A stretch of DNA of 64,000 bases. Source: JAEVLT01 sp964484065 (GTDB lineage Bacteria; Bacillota; Bacilli; Bacillales; Cytobacillaceae). A model generated the notes under the pieces. That model saw nothing but the letters and a program-made list of their open reading frames with translations, had not been told where the DNA came from and made no database searches. Position numbers and translations under genes: made by a program. The stretch is from contig CAZAEW010000001.1 in NCBI GenBank assembly GCA_964484065.1, forward strand, positions 186,001-250,000, in the 5' to 3' direction. The number at the start of each line of letters is the position of its first letter. Position 1 is the first letter of the stretch. Shown here in pieces: positions 17,672 through 25,416 of this stretch.

Positions 17672-18730
17672 TTAATTATAAAGACTATAGCGGCTTTTGC
17701 TTTCGTTCTTCTTTGTTTTTAATTTATCCAAATACTTGACGGCATCGTCAAATGTATCAACTGGAACAATCTTCATTTTTGTTCCAATCTCATGTGCAGC
17801 TTTTAAGGCATCATGATAATTTGACTTTTTTGCCCCCTGTTCATTTGGGGCAAAAAAGATTTCTGCTCCTGCTTTATCTGCAGCAACCACTTTCTGTTCA
17901 ATTCCGCCAATAGGGCCGACATTTCCCTTAACAGAAATCGTTCCTGTTCCCGCAATTTGGCGCCCTTTTGTTAAATCCCCTTTTGTCAGCTGATTATAAA
18001 TTTCTAAAGTAAACATCAAACCGGCAGAAGGCCCTCCAATTTCATCTGTTTTTATTTGAACTGGAGGGTCGACAACAATTTCCTTATCTTCTACTAAAGA
18101 AATCCCTATTCCAAGCCGTTTAGGTTCCTTTTTAAACGGCTCTACCTTAACGGTAACATCCTTGGTTTGCTTGTTTCGTGAATAGGTTAAGCTGATCATG
18201 TCACCAGCTTTTTTTGTACTGACATATTCCATGAATTGTTCGGAAGATGAAAATGGATGGTTATCAACTTTATAAATCCGATCACCCGCCTTAAGTTTGC
18301 CATAAGCTGGCATATCCCGCAGAACACTTAATATATAAATACCTTTATATTTATATTTTACCGGTAGACCTGCTTTGCGGTAGGCTACATCAGTGGCATT
18401 CATTTTCGCATCATTCATCAAATAGAGCTGTCGAATATTATATTCATCTTCCGTTTCACTGCTGGACAAAATTTCATTAACAGGATAAATTTCTTCAAAT
18501 TTACTGATTTTTGCCTCAGCGAAAGAATAAACGTTCGCCCTTCCCATTCTGACTGTAGTCAGCATAAAATTACCTTTTTCTTTATCACCATTCTCGACTT
18601 TAATAATCGGTTTCAAGTCCCTGGCCATACCTGGTTTTGAAATATAATAAGGAAGGGAATAGAACATTCCGCCTACAAGGATGATGGAAAGAATCAGTGA
18701 GAAAGAACCAATAACCATTTTTTTGCGCAT
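17672..18730 (-). CDS. ylbL: Membrane-anchored PDZ/Lon-type serine protease YlbL
   Basis: YlbL is a SepM/Lon-like protease; in B. subtilis it takes part in removing the SOS division inhibitor YneA. The 352-residue product has one N-terminal transmembrane helix (about 7-28), a PDZ domain (about 128-200) and a Lon catalytic domain with Ser235 in GGPSAGLMF and Lys280 in GGIEQK, the Ser-Lys dyad. The ATG follows GGAAGGAG. The gene is eight bases downstream of ylbK, so the two form an operon. Confidence 0.94.
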   Translation of the reverse strand: MRKKMVIGSFSLILSIILVGGMFYSLPYYISKPGMARDLKPIIKVENGDKEKGNFMLTTVRMGRANVYSFAEAKISKFEEIYPVNEILSSSETEDEYNIRQLYLMNDAKMNATDVAYRKAGLPVKYKYKGIYILSVLRDMPAYGKLKAGDRIYKVDNHPFSSSEQFMEYVSTKKAGDMISLTYSRNKQTKDVTVKVEPFKKEPKRLGIGISLVEDKEIVVDPPVQIKTDEIGGPSAGLMFTLEIYNQLTKGDLTKGRQIAGTGTISVKGNVGPIGGIEQKVVAADKAGAEIFFAPNEQGAKKSNYHDALKAAHEIGTKMKIVPVDTFDDAVKYLDKLKTKKNESKSRYSLYN

Positions 18731-18738
18731 TTAGTAAA

Positions 18739-19518
18739 CTACTCCTTCCAGCTCCGGATCAGACGATTAATGTCATCAATATATTTTTTCGTCTCAGCTT
18801 CGCCAATTGCAATAATTTCATCTATATTCGTAAATGCTCGGGAACTAAAATCTTCTACTGAAGGTCGGATCATAACATCCGATTCAATTTCTCGAATATT
18901 TACAATCTCTGTCTGCATGATATCGATGCTCTGCATAATCACATCATAGATGGAAGTAATTTCTGCATTTCTTTTGACTCTTGAAACATCGACAGCGATG
19001 ACAATATCCGCCCCCATTTCTTTTGCAACCGATACAGGAACTCGGTCAACGACCCCTCCATCCACTAAAAGCCTGCCTTCATATTTTTCAGGAACAAAAA
19101 TTCCCGGGATGGAGATACTTGCCCTGACTGCATTTGAAATTGGTCCCTTTTTAAAAACAATTTTTTCACCGGTCAACAAATCTGTTGCTACGACTGCTAC
19201 CGGAAGAGACAAATCTTCAATATTTTTCCCATGAGTAAAAACTTTGATAAATTCCTTTAGACGGGTACCTGAAATGAACCCCATTTTAGGTACTGTAAAA
19301 TCTAGATAAAATTTCCGTTTAAATGCTCCTGATAATTGATATAAGCGGTCCAAATCGATTCCTACTCCATAAAAGCAGGCAACAAGAGCTCCCATGCTGC
19401 TTCCGGCAATAAGATCAATGGGTATGCCGGCCTCTTTCAATATCTTAATGGCTCCTAAGTGGGCAAATCCTCTCGCGCCGCCTGAGCCAAGTGCTAATCC
19501 AATTTTTGGACGGCTCAT
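18739..19518 (-). CDS. ylbK: Patatin-like phospholipase family protein YlbK
   Basis: A patatin-fold serine hydrolase of the RssA-like group; the substrate is probably a lipid or fatty acyl ester but is not known. The 259-residue product shows the oxyanion motif GSGGARG (11-17), nucleophile Ser41 in GSSMG, and the dyad Asp153 in VDGGVVDRVP. There is no signal peptide, so it is probably cytoplasmic or peripheral. ATG follows GGAGGC. It is co-transcribed with ylbL and divergent from ylbJ. Confidence 0.93.
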   Translation of the reverse strand: MSRPKIGLALGSGGARGFAHLGAIKILKEAGIPIDLIAGSSMGALVACFYGVGIDLDRLYQLSGAFKRKFYLDFTVPKMGFISGTRLKEFIKVFTHGKNIEDLSLPVAVVATDLLTGEKIVFKKGPISNAVRASISIPGIFVPEKYEGRLLVDGGVVDRVPVSVAKEMGADIVIAVDVSRVKRNAEITSIYDVIMQSIDIMQTEIVNIREIESDVMIRPSVEDFSSRAFTNIDEIIAIGEAETKKYIDDINRLIRSWKE

Positions 19519-19741
19519 GATATTTGCCTCCTTTCAAACACTGTAACTATTACATTATATGTTTTTCATAGGGGAGCAATCAGCAAATATCAATTCAGTT
19601 CCGGTCTGCCGGGACACTGGAGCGATCATTCACTTCCATTTTTGGTCTAAATTCACTTTCACCGAGTATATTTGAGTTATATGAGGACAAGGGGTAATAC
19701 CATTGATTTTATCTGTATGGCATGGGAAGGAGGTCCAATCA

Positions 19742-20962
19742 TTGTTTAAATCTAAGTTCAAAACCCTCTTCTTGTCTTTTTCGATTACACTCATGGCCGC
19801 CTCATTGATCTCTTATCCAAAAGAATCCTTTGAGGCTTCAATCAGCGGCTTAAATATGTGGTGGGGAATCGTTTTCCCCTCACTTTTGCCTTTTTTTATT
19901 GTATCGGAACTGTTGATTGGCTTTGGTGTTGTGAACTTTCTCGGAGTCCTCTTAGAACCGCTCATGCGGCCGCTCTTTAAAGTTCCCGGGGCCGGAGGAT
20001 TTGTTTGGGCAATGGGGATGGCATCGGGTTACCCTGCAGGAGCGAAACTTACCGCCAGACTCCGCCAAGAAGGGCATCTAACCCAAATCGAAGCCGAAAG
20101 ACTCGTTTCATTCACAAATTCCTCCAACCCTTTGTTTATCTTTGGGGCGGTTGCAGTTGGTTTTTTTCATACCCCGGAATTGGGAGTTATTTTCGCATTA
20201 TCCCATTACTTAGGAAATATTTGTGTTGGTTTAATCATGAGATTTTACGGTAAAGATGGCACTGATCAACGAAATGATTGTGTCCAAAAATTCAAGCTTC
20301 GCTATGCTTTTTCGGTTTTGCATCATACAAGAATGAAAGAAAACCGTCCGCTTGGCAAGCTGCTGGGGGATGCGGTTACATCCTCCATTCAAACATTATT
20401 AATGATAGGCGGCTTTATTATCCTCTTTTCGGTTGTTAACAGACTGCTATATCATTTGCATGTAACAGATTTGCTTGCTGACCTTTTAAAAATTGTCTTA
20501 TCGTCTTTAACGATCCCACAGGAACTCAGTGTTCCGCTTATTTCTGGACTATTTGAAATTACATTGGGCAGCAAATTAACGAGCGAGGTTCACAGCGCTT
20601 CGATCCTTCACCAAGTGATGATTACAAGTTTTATTCTTGGATTCAGTGGTTTTAGTGTTCAGGCTCAGGTTGCAAGTATTCTGGCACAAACCGATATCCG
20701 TTTTCAGCCCTTTTTCATTGCCCGTTTTATTCATGGCATCCTTGCCAGTCTATTTGTTGTGATACTATGGAATCCGTTATTGAAGAATGGCTATCGAACC
20801 GGGCATGGTTCAGAAATCATTCCTGTCTTTATTTTGAAAGAACATCCTTGGACCGACTACCTCTATCAAACCATTATTGAAACGGGCCCGCTAATCACGA
20901 TTTCCGCTCTCGGCATTTATGTTATCACCCTTGCTTTCCAGTTAAAAAGCGGCCATAAATGA
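19742..20962 (+). CDS. ylbJ: Sporulation integral membrane protein YlbJ
   Basis: YlbJ is a polytopic membrane protein of the nucleoside-recognition (Gate) family, expressed in the mother cell under sigma E in B. subtilis. The 406-residue product has about eight to ten hydrophobic helices. The conserved WAMGMASGYPAGAKL is near 85-100, FTNSSNPLFIFGAV near 125-140, and FILGFSGFSVQAQV near 300. TTG at 19742 is eight bases after AAGGAGG and gives the expected length; a reading from 19703 has no ribosome binding site. It converges on coaD. Confidence 0.93.
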   Translation: MFKSKFKTLFLSFSITLMAASLISYPKESFEASISGLNMWWGIVFPSLLPFFIVSELLIGFGVVNFLGVLLEPLMRPLFKVPGAGGFVWAMGMASGYPAGAKLTARLRQEGHLTQIEAERLVSFTNSSNPLFIFGAVAVGFFHTPELGVIFALSHYLGNICVGLIMRFYGKDGTDQRNDCVQKFKLRYAFSVLHHTRMKENRPLGKLLGDAVTSSIQTLLMIGGFIILFSVVNRLLYHLHVTDLLADLLKIVLSSLTIPQELSVPLISGLFEITLGSKLTSEVHSASILHQVMITSFILGFSGFSVQAQVASILAQTDIRFQPFFIARFIHGILASLFVVILWNPLLKNGYRTGHGSEIIPVFILKEHPWTDYLYQTIIETGPLITISALGIYVITLAFQLKSGHK

Positions 20963-20967
20963 AATCA

Positions 20968-21060
20968 AAGGGTCTGACCTCCCTAAGACAATTTCAGCAT
21001 CAGCTAATCATTAACCATTGCTGTACATTGATTTTATCGGAAGGTAAAGACCCTTTTTTC
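20968..21060. terminator. Repeat-derived hairpin between ylbJ and coaD
   Basis: AAAGGGTCT (20968-20976) pairs with AGACCCTTT (21048-21056) around a 71-base loop, with a weaker inner extension. Six T residues end it on the plus strand. The 5' arm carries GGGTCTGACCTCC, seen again at 27657 (see findings). Confidence 0.6.
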
Positions 21061-21074
21061 AAAGTCCTTACTTT

Positions 21075-21563
21075 TTATTTTAATCGATCAAACTTCTGAT
21101 GAAGCGCTTTTTCGACAATCGGCGGAACTAATTCAGAAATCTTCCCATCATACTGGGCAACCTCTTTAACAATGCTTGAACTTAAAAATGAATATTGGTT
21201 GTTAGTCATGATAAAAAAGGTTTCAATTTCTTCATTTAAAACCCGATTTACTGATGTAATCTGCATTTCATATTCGAAGTCAGAAACAGCCCTCAGTCCC
21301 CTGATAATGGCATTGGCATTCACACTTTTAGCATAATTAACCAATAAGCCGCTGAATTGATCAACTCTGACACTTGGGATATCTTTTGTAACCTTGGAAA
21401 TTAAGTCCATTCGCTCCTCAGCAGTAAACAGCGGATGCTTTGAAGAATTATTTAAAACCACAACATAAACAATATCAAAAACCTTTGCCCCTCTTTTAAT
21501 AATATCCAGGTGCCCATATGTAATCGGGTCAAAGCTACCCGGGCAAACAGCTATCCTGACCAA
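21075..21563 (-). CDS. coaD: Phosphopantetheine adenylyltransferase
   Basis: CoaD transfers AMP to 4'-phosphopantetheine to give dephospho-CoA, the fourth step of coenzyme A synthesis. The 162-residue product has the nucleotidyltransferase motif CPGSFDPITYGHLDII (7-22, TYGH), IRGLRAVSDFEYE near 88-100 and SSSIVKEVA near 127-135. It starts at TTG (21563) after AGGGGGAA. It lies 21 bases downstream of rsmD, the widespread rsmD-coaD pair. Confidence 0.97.
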   Translation of the reverse strand: MVRIAVCPGSFDPITYGHLDIIKRGAKVFDIVYVVVLNNSSKHPLFTAEERMDLISKVTKDIPSVRVDQFSGLLVNYAKSVNANAIIRGLRAVSDFEYEMQITSVNRVLNEEIETFFIMTNNQYSFLSSSIVKEVAQYDGKISELVPPIVEKALHQKFDRLK

Positions 21564-21584
21564 AAGAGATTCCCCCTAACCCTT

Positions 21585-22139
21585 TTATGTTTCTCTGGAA
21601 AAAATCGTGATTGCAATAATTCCATATTGCTCGTGCCTTACTTGGGATAATCCCCCAATAGATTCCGGCAGTACTACATCATGACTGTGTTCACACACAA
21701 TCATACTCCCCTTATGTATTAGCATGTGTTCGTCCATTTTTTGCATAATACTCGTAAGCTGCTGAAGTTTATATGGCGGGTCCAAAAAAATGACATCAAA
21801 TGAGATTTCTCTTTTCATCATGGCTTTTATGGCACGATCAGCGTCGTTGCGGAAAATTTCAGCTTTATCCTCTAATTGACAAGCTTTTAGATTTTCCCGA
21901 ATGGTTTGAATCGCTTTTTGATCCCTGTCGATGAAAATAACCTTTTCGATTCCTCTGCTTAATGCTTCAATTCCCAGTCCGCCGCTCCCTGCAAAAAGGT
22001 CAAGAGCAATCCCTCCGTCGAAGTAAGGGCCAATCATATTAAAGATAGATTCCTTCACTTTATCTGTAGTTGGTCTGGTTGTATTACCTGGAACTGCTTT
22101 TAAAGTCCTGCCTTTATGTGTACCTGAAATGATTCTCAT
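21585..22139 (-). CDS. rsmD: 16S rRNA (guanine(966)-N(2))-methyltransferase RsmD
   Basis: RsmD (YlbH) methylates N2 of a conserved guanine in the small-subunit rRNA. The 184-residue product has the SAM site DLFAGSGGLGIEAL (about 48-61), IDRDQKA and the catalytic DPPY motif in FLDPPYK (about 121-127). MRIISGTHKGR at 22139 matches the family N-terminus, with GGTGAG upstream; an in-frame start 24 bases earlier is less likely. It forms an operon with coaD. Confidence 0.96.
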   Translation of the reverse strand: MRIISGTHKGRTLKAVPGNTTRPTTDKVKESIFNMIGPYFDGGIALDLFAGSGGLGIEALSRGIEKVIFIDRDQKAIQTIRENLKACQLEDKAEIFRNDADRAIKAMMKREISFDVIFLDPPYKLQQLTSIMQKMDEHMLIHKGSMIVCEHSHDVVLPESIGGLSQVRHEQYGIIAITIFSRET

Positions 22140-22282
22140 TGAATTCTCACCACAATATAACAAGATTCCTTTTTCTTTCCTATCCTATCACAATCCTATT
22201 CATGTCGACAAATAGAAAACGTTATTAAACCTATTATTAACTTTGAAATTTTACTGTTAAGAAAATTTTATTTGTAAGTGTG

Positions 22283-22288
22283 TATAAT
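22283..22288 (+). promoter_or_regulatory. Candidate -10 box of the rsmD-ylbG intergenic RNA
   Basis: A perfect TATAAT faces away from rsmD, a few bases before a structured, terminator-ended segment. No convincing -35 was found at 17 bases, so this is tentative. Confidence 0.45.
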
Positions 22289-22294
22289 GGGTTT

Positions 22295-22470
22295 TTTTGT
22301 GGAAATAATGTAATTAACAACATCAATTCGAGGATGTTGTTGCCAACCGCGGAGAAGACTTACGTTTCCCCATAAGTTCTTCCTCCGGTTTCTCCTCTCC
22401 CTTTGCCTTCTATCCTTAGTAAAGGATATAGAAGGACCCTGCAGTGTAAACTGCAGGGTTTTTTCTTTTT
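22295..22470 (+). ncRNA. Candidate structured small RNA between rsmD and ylbG (ylbH-element position)
   Basis: About 175 bases begin just after TATAAT and end in a strong terminator. Visible helices are: AACAACATC/GATGTTGTT (22316-22324 / 22333-22341); a long interrupted stem 22345-22390 whose loop shows TTTCCCC; a C/U-rich single-stranded stretch 22391-22404; and CCTTCTAT..ATAGAAGG (about 22406-22435). C-rich loops are typical of Gram-positive base-pairing sRNAs that target Shine-Dalgarno sequences. Rfam has a conserved element named ylbH from this intergenic region in Bacillus, and this is probably its counterpart. The terminator orientation indicates transcription antiparallel to rsmD. Confidence 0.6.
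22437..22470 (+). terminator. Terminator of the rsmD-ylbG intergenic RNA
   Basis: A perfect CCCTGCAGT/ACTGCAGGG stem (22437-22445 / 22450-22458) with loop GTAA is followed by TTTTTTCTTTTT on the plus strand only, which fixes the orientation. Confidence 0.9.
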
Positions 22471-22482
22471 ATCCAACTGCCA

Positions 22483-22518
22483 ATAAAAAGAAAAAGGTGA
22501 GAGCTAGCTCTCACCTTT
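22483..22518 (-). terminator. Terminator of ylbG
   Basis: A perfect palindrome, AAAGGTGAGAGC and its complement (about 22493-22518), overlaps the ylbG stop. T-rich sequence follows on the minus strand. Confidence 0.85.
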
Positions 22519-22792
22519 AAATTCCCATTTTATAATCATATTCTTTTGCTTTATCAGGGGAAGAATTTTCATATTCCACTTTTAAAAAGGGTTTATAGGA
22601 AGGCTCCACTTTTTTTACAAAAGAATAAGAATTCAGCTTTTCCATAATCCCTGAAATTTCATTTTGATTACAATAAATGACAACATATTTTAACTTTTTG
22701 GAAACATAATGAACATTGCCAAAACGTCTTAACATTTTAGCTTGTTTCAATGAATAAAGCCAAACAACTAAGCCTTGTCTTTGTACCAGCAT
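22517..22792 (-). CDS. ylbG: DUF2129 family protein YlbG
   Basis: A 91-residue protein of the YlbG (UPF0298/DUF2129) family; the molecular role is unknown. Conserved features are RQGLVVWLYSLKQAKMLRRFG (about 5-25), HYVSKKLKYVVIYCN and VKKVEPSYKPFLK. The ATG follows AAGGGG. In B. subtilis it lies between ylbF and ylbH, as here. Confidence 0.9.
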   Translation of the reverse strand: MLVQRQGLVVWLYSLKQAKMLRRFGNVHYVSKKLKYVVIYCNQNEISGIMEKLNSYSFVKKVEPSYKPFLKVEYENSSPDKAKEYDYKMGI

Positions 22793-22912
22793 AGCTTTCC
22801 CCTTAAACAGTCATTTTATTTTAGTCTAGCATAAAAAAAGGCATTTTTTCAATTATATTGGGTACTTTAATAGGAGCCGGACAGAAACTCCGCATTTGAT
22901 CTGCTTTTTTGA

Positions 22913-23362
22913 TTACGCAGAACAGCCGCAGCTTCCGCCGCTGCCGCACCCTGTCCCGCAGCCGGATCCTGTTTCAAAATATGGATTCCCTACAGGAACT
23001 TTAATTTGCTTAGAAACAGCTCCTCCCAAATAAACGCTGATCTCGTCTAATAAATCTTGCAGATCATTCTCTGCCAGTTTATATTCGGCAACATAGGGGT
23101 CTAAATCCATAAGCCTTTTTGCTTCTCTTGTTTGAAGCATAATCTTTTTATAATCCGGATGGTACTTGCCGAAACGTTTTGCATCTTCGTATAAAACCTT
23201 TAATTCGGAAAAGTTTTTAATTTTCTGCTGTGATTCCCGGTTATTTTTCAGCCTATATAAACAAATACGATATGCTTCCGCAACATCAGATTGTAAGATC
23301 ATTTTAGCTAAATGTTCCGCTTGTTCCATTATATCTCCTTTTTCAGAAGCCGTAAGCATCAT
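22913..23362 (-). CDS. ylbF: YlbF, subunit of the Y-complex (RNase Y specificity factor)
   Basis: YlbF with YmcA and YaaT forms a complex that stimulates RNase Y-dependent mRNA processing and affects competence, biofilm formation and sporulation. The 149-residue product is mostly helical. QRFGKYHPDY-like RFGKYHPDYKKI lies near 60-72 and VPVGNPYFETGSG near 125. A Cys-rich tail (CGTGCGSGGSCGC) corresponds to the region shown to bind Fe-S clusters. Two adjacent ATGs (23362, 23359) follow GGAGGTGA; either is possible. The length equals that of the B. subtilis protein. Confidence 0.93.
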   Translation of the reverse strand: MMLTASEKGDIMEQAEHLAKMILQSDVAEAYRICLYRLKNNRESQQKIKNFSELKVLYEDAKRFGKYHPDYKKIMLQTREAKRLMDLDPYVAEYKLAENDLQDLLDEISVYLGGAVSKQIKVPVGNPYFETGSGCGTGCGSGGSCGCSA

Positions 23363-23414
23363 GCTCACCTCCATTCTTTATTTTATCATGAAAAAAAATC
23401 AAAGCGAAATCTAA

Positions 23415-23864
23415 TTATTTTTCAGGAATATTGACCATAAATTCTTTCCTTATACCATAAGAATTACCATGAAGATCGGCTATATCGAGCTTTATTCGAT
23501 GATTTCCATATGTTAAGTCCTTAATAATGAAGGCAGCAGCATGAGCCTCCTGGTACTTCCTTCCGTCTACTGAAACAATAATTTTCCCTTTTCTTTGTCC
23601 AGGTTCCTTTTCCCTAAATGTCACTCCTGAAACAATACATTCAACAAATAAACTTGTTCCCTTTGGTTCGTATTGAACAGTCAGTGAAGGGATGTCCATG
23701 GTTAAAATTCCGCTGCTCATCGTTTCTTTAACTTCAAACGGAATTGCAGTAAAAACAACATCGTTTTTCTTTTTTGATACAGGTTTGGGCAATTCTTTCT
23801 GACAACCCGGCACAATGACAAACATAATAAAAGTAAAGATCCACACTATTGATTTCCGCTTCAA
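23415..23864 (-). CDS. Putative lipoprotein of unknown function
   Basis: A 149-residue predicted lipoprotein. A basic start (KRKS), a hydrophobic stretch and the lipobox IVPGC put the modified Cys near residue 21. The rest looks beta-rich, including VSVDGRKYQEAHAAAF and TYGNHRIKLDIADLHGN, resembling an Ig-like or carbohydrate-binding fold. I do not recognise a family. The TTG at 23864 (eight bases after AAAGGAG) is preferred to GTG at 23873, which abuts the same SD. A four-codon reading frame precedes it (see findings). It lies upstream of ylbF on the same strand; B. subtilis has no gene here. Confidence 0.78.
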   Translation of the reverse strand: MKRKSIVWIFTFIMFVIVPGCQKELPKPVSKKKNDVVFTAIPFEVKETMSSGILTMDIPSLTVQYEPKGTSLFVECIVSGVTFREKEPGQRKGKIIVSVDGRKYQEAHAAAFIIKDLTYGNHRIKLDIADLHGNSYGIRKEFMVNIPEK

Positions 23865-23874
23865 GCCAATCACT

Positions 23875-24105
23875 CCTTTATCATCTATTGTTCGCCTCCT
23901 TATAAAAATTTAGTCTTGCATTGAAAACTCCATATGGCGCTCCACGCCACCATCTATTATGGAAATATGTTCTGAGAACCTACCTTGCCAATAAAGGCGG
24001 TGGGAGCGAAGCTAAACATCACTGCTACGGAGTCTCAAAATGTATATTTTCCCCTTCATTTGGGTAAAATGAAGCGCTTTTGCGAAGCTCCGCCCCTTTC
24101 CAAAC
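23875..24105. other. GC-richer, structured noncoding stretch between the lipoprotein gene and ylbE
   Basis: There is no convincing gene in this interval. Bases 23996-24008 (GGCGGTGGGAGCG) can pair with 23938-23948 or, alternatively, with 24086-24094. Small hairpins sit inside: CCAT/ATGG at 23950-23962, GTTC/GAAC at 23969-23979, and CTTCATTT/AAATGAAG near 24055-24073. The layout suggests an RNA with alternative folds; the strand is uncertain (see findings). Confidence 0.4.
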
Positions 24106-24140
24106 AAAAAGACCACATATTTTTACAATGCGGTCTTTTT
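24106..24140. terminator. Terminator at the end of ylbE
   Basis: AAAAAGACC (24106-24114) pairs with GGTCTTTTT (24132-24140), extended by CA/TG past one mismatch. T runs lie on both strands, so it can end ylbE and any plus-strand RNA from 23935. Confidence 0.75.
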
Positions 24141-24384
24141 ATTGACTTGGACCATTATTCATGGACTGAAACATATGAAACATCATTGACGCCATTTGAA
24201 CCCCATTGGAAAACTTTTCAACTTGATGCGGAATCGTTCTTTTATAATAGTGCAGGGAAGCAATTTCAAGTGCTTGTAAATCATAAGGGTTTCTTGAGAG
24301 CTTGCGATACCAATAGGGCTGTTCTCTAACAAATTGTTTTAAATCTTTTTGGCGTTCAAGATATTCCAAAACCTCTCTTCTCAT
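24139..24384 (-). CDS. ylbE: YlbE-like family protein
   Basis: An 81-residue protein of the YlbE-like family; its function is unknown. It begins MRREVLEYLERQKDLKQFV. The characteristic REQPYWYRKLSRNP (about 19-32) and IPHQVEKFSNGVQMASMM (about 51-68) are present. ATG follows AAGGAG. It lies 14 bases after ylbD, so the pair is an operon. Confidence 0.88.
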   Translation of the reverse strand: MRREVLEYLERQKDLKQFVREQPYWYRKLSRNPYDLQALEIASLHYYKRTIPHQVEKFSNGVQMASMMFHMFQSMNNGPSQ

Positions 24385-24398
24385 TCTCCTTCAGCTCC

Positions 24399-24800
24399 TT
24401 AGTCTTGCCTAAATAAAAATGGATGCTTCGGGCGTTCAGGCTCCCTTATTTGATTAGGTTGATTGTTGTTTACTTGGAATTGGGATAATAAGCCTTGAAC
24501 CGCACCAATTGCTTGGCTTAAGTTATTCAAATGATTTTGGAGCTGGTCTGGTTCTATTTTTTTCATCATGCCTGTAATAGCCGACATCCAATCAGACTTT
24601 TTGTCATTGTCCTTTGATTCGGCCGGTTTCCCGGTTCCAATTGATTCCCACCGTTCATCATCTTCCCCCAGCAAATACCAATCTTCATAAAGCTCCTGCC
24701 AGGTTGCATTTCCTCTTCGTACTTCCTGAATAAGCTTTGGATTGTTCTTAACAAATTCTTTAAATTTACTGATAGATGGGTGCAGTTTTTTTTTGCTCAT
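24399..24800 (-). CDS. ylbD: YlbD family putative spore-coat protein
   Basis: YlbD-family proteins are annotated as putative coat proteins in bacilli. The 133-residue product is charged, with HPSISKFKEFVKNNPKLIQEVRRG (about 7-30), a conserved TWQELYEDWYLLGEDD (about 33-48) and an amphipathic helix with LNNLSQAIGAVQGLLSQFQ (about 90-108). No signal or membrane segment is seen. ATG follows GGGGTG. First gene of the ylbD-ylbE unit. Confidence 0.88.
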   Translation of the reverse strand: MSKKKLHPSISKFKEFVKNNPKLIQEVRRGNATWQELYEDWYLLGEDDERWESIGTGKPAESKDNDKKSDWMSAITGMMKKIEPDQLQNHLNNLSQAIGAVQGLLSQFQVNNNQPNQIREPERPKHPFLFRQD

Positions 24801-24956
24801 GTTTTTTCACCCCACTGTTTGAAGTTGCCTATAATACCATATGTTAAGGTTATTTTTTGGTGAATCCGCCAACTTCGTTGCAAAAATGTAAAATGTTCCA
24901 TTAAAATGATAAGGTGACTGGAAAGATTAAATTTTGAAAGAGGTCCATATTAAAAA

Positions 24957-25322
24957 ATGGTAACAGCTATAGTAATACCCATTATTTGCGTTTATTTTTA
25001 TTTAGTAACCAAGAAGGAAATGAAGAAACAGGATCAAAAATGGCTTGAAACTGGACAAATTCCTCAAGAATCCGTCGTAACCGGGCAAGTCAAGTCTATT
25101 TCGGAAACAAAACAGCGTTTTTACTATAATCGATATATTTATGTCCAAGAAGTAAGACTCCAGACAAATACAAAATTAATCACGATAAAAAAAATTACTC
25201 CTTTAACAAAAGGAGCAATCATTGAAACTTTTAAGATTGGAGAAGTCATCCGGGTATATGGCAGGTGGAATAACAACCAGCTTTATTTCAACCATTTTGT
25301 AACGGTGCCCGGCACCAACTAG
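24957..25322 (+). CDS. Hypothetical single-pass membrane protein
   Basis: A 121-residue product with one N-terminal hydrophobic helix (about 2-18) followed by a charged soluble domain. I do not recognise it. AGAGG lies about 13 bases before the ATG, a loose spacing, so the start is uncertain. The last six codons (TVPGTN) are encoded by a 13-base palindrome, GGTGCCCGGCACC, suggesting that a mobile repeat has rewritten the C-terminus. It stands alone between ylbD and ylbC; B. subtilis has nothing here. Confidence 0.6.
   Translation: MVTAIVIPIICVYFYLVTKKEMKKQDQKWLETGQIPQESVVTGQVKSISETKQRFYYNRYIYVQEVRLQTNTKLITIKKITPLTKGAIIETFKIGEVIRVYGRWNNNQLYFNHFVTVPGTN
25304..25316. repeat. Palindrome GGTGCCCGGCACC at a gene end
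   Basis: Six-base arms around one C overlap the last codons of the membrane-protein gene. Palindromes of this GGTGCC/GGCACC type recur in many Bacillus genomes as REP-like repeats; only one copy was noticed here. Confidence 0.45.
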
Positions 25323-25341
25323 TCTTTATTCCAAACGAAAA

Positions 25342-25416
25342 GGGTCTGATTTCCTGCCAAAACATACAGCAGAAAAACGGAGGCTTTTTGGTTCAAAAGT
25401 CAGATCTTATTTTTTG
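25342..25416 (+). repeat. Degenerate GGGTCTGA...TCAGATCT hairpin
   Basis: GGGTCTGA (25342-25349) can pair with TCAGATCT (25400-25407) using G-U pairs; TTATTTTTTG follows. It is a weaker member of the GGGTCTGA set and may terminate the preceding plus-strand gene. Confidence 0.45.

Noticed and set aside
22341..22352. AACCGCGG in the rsmD-ylbG RNA resembling a T-box core
   Set aside because: The required GGGTGG before ACCGCG is absent, there is no specifier stem, and no downstream gene is in the right orientation.
23985..24329. 114-codon plus-strand frame
   Set aside because: It is antisense to ylbE, which is a recognised family with a good SD, and it has no SD of its own.
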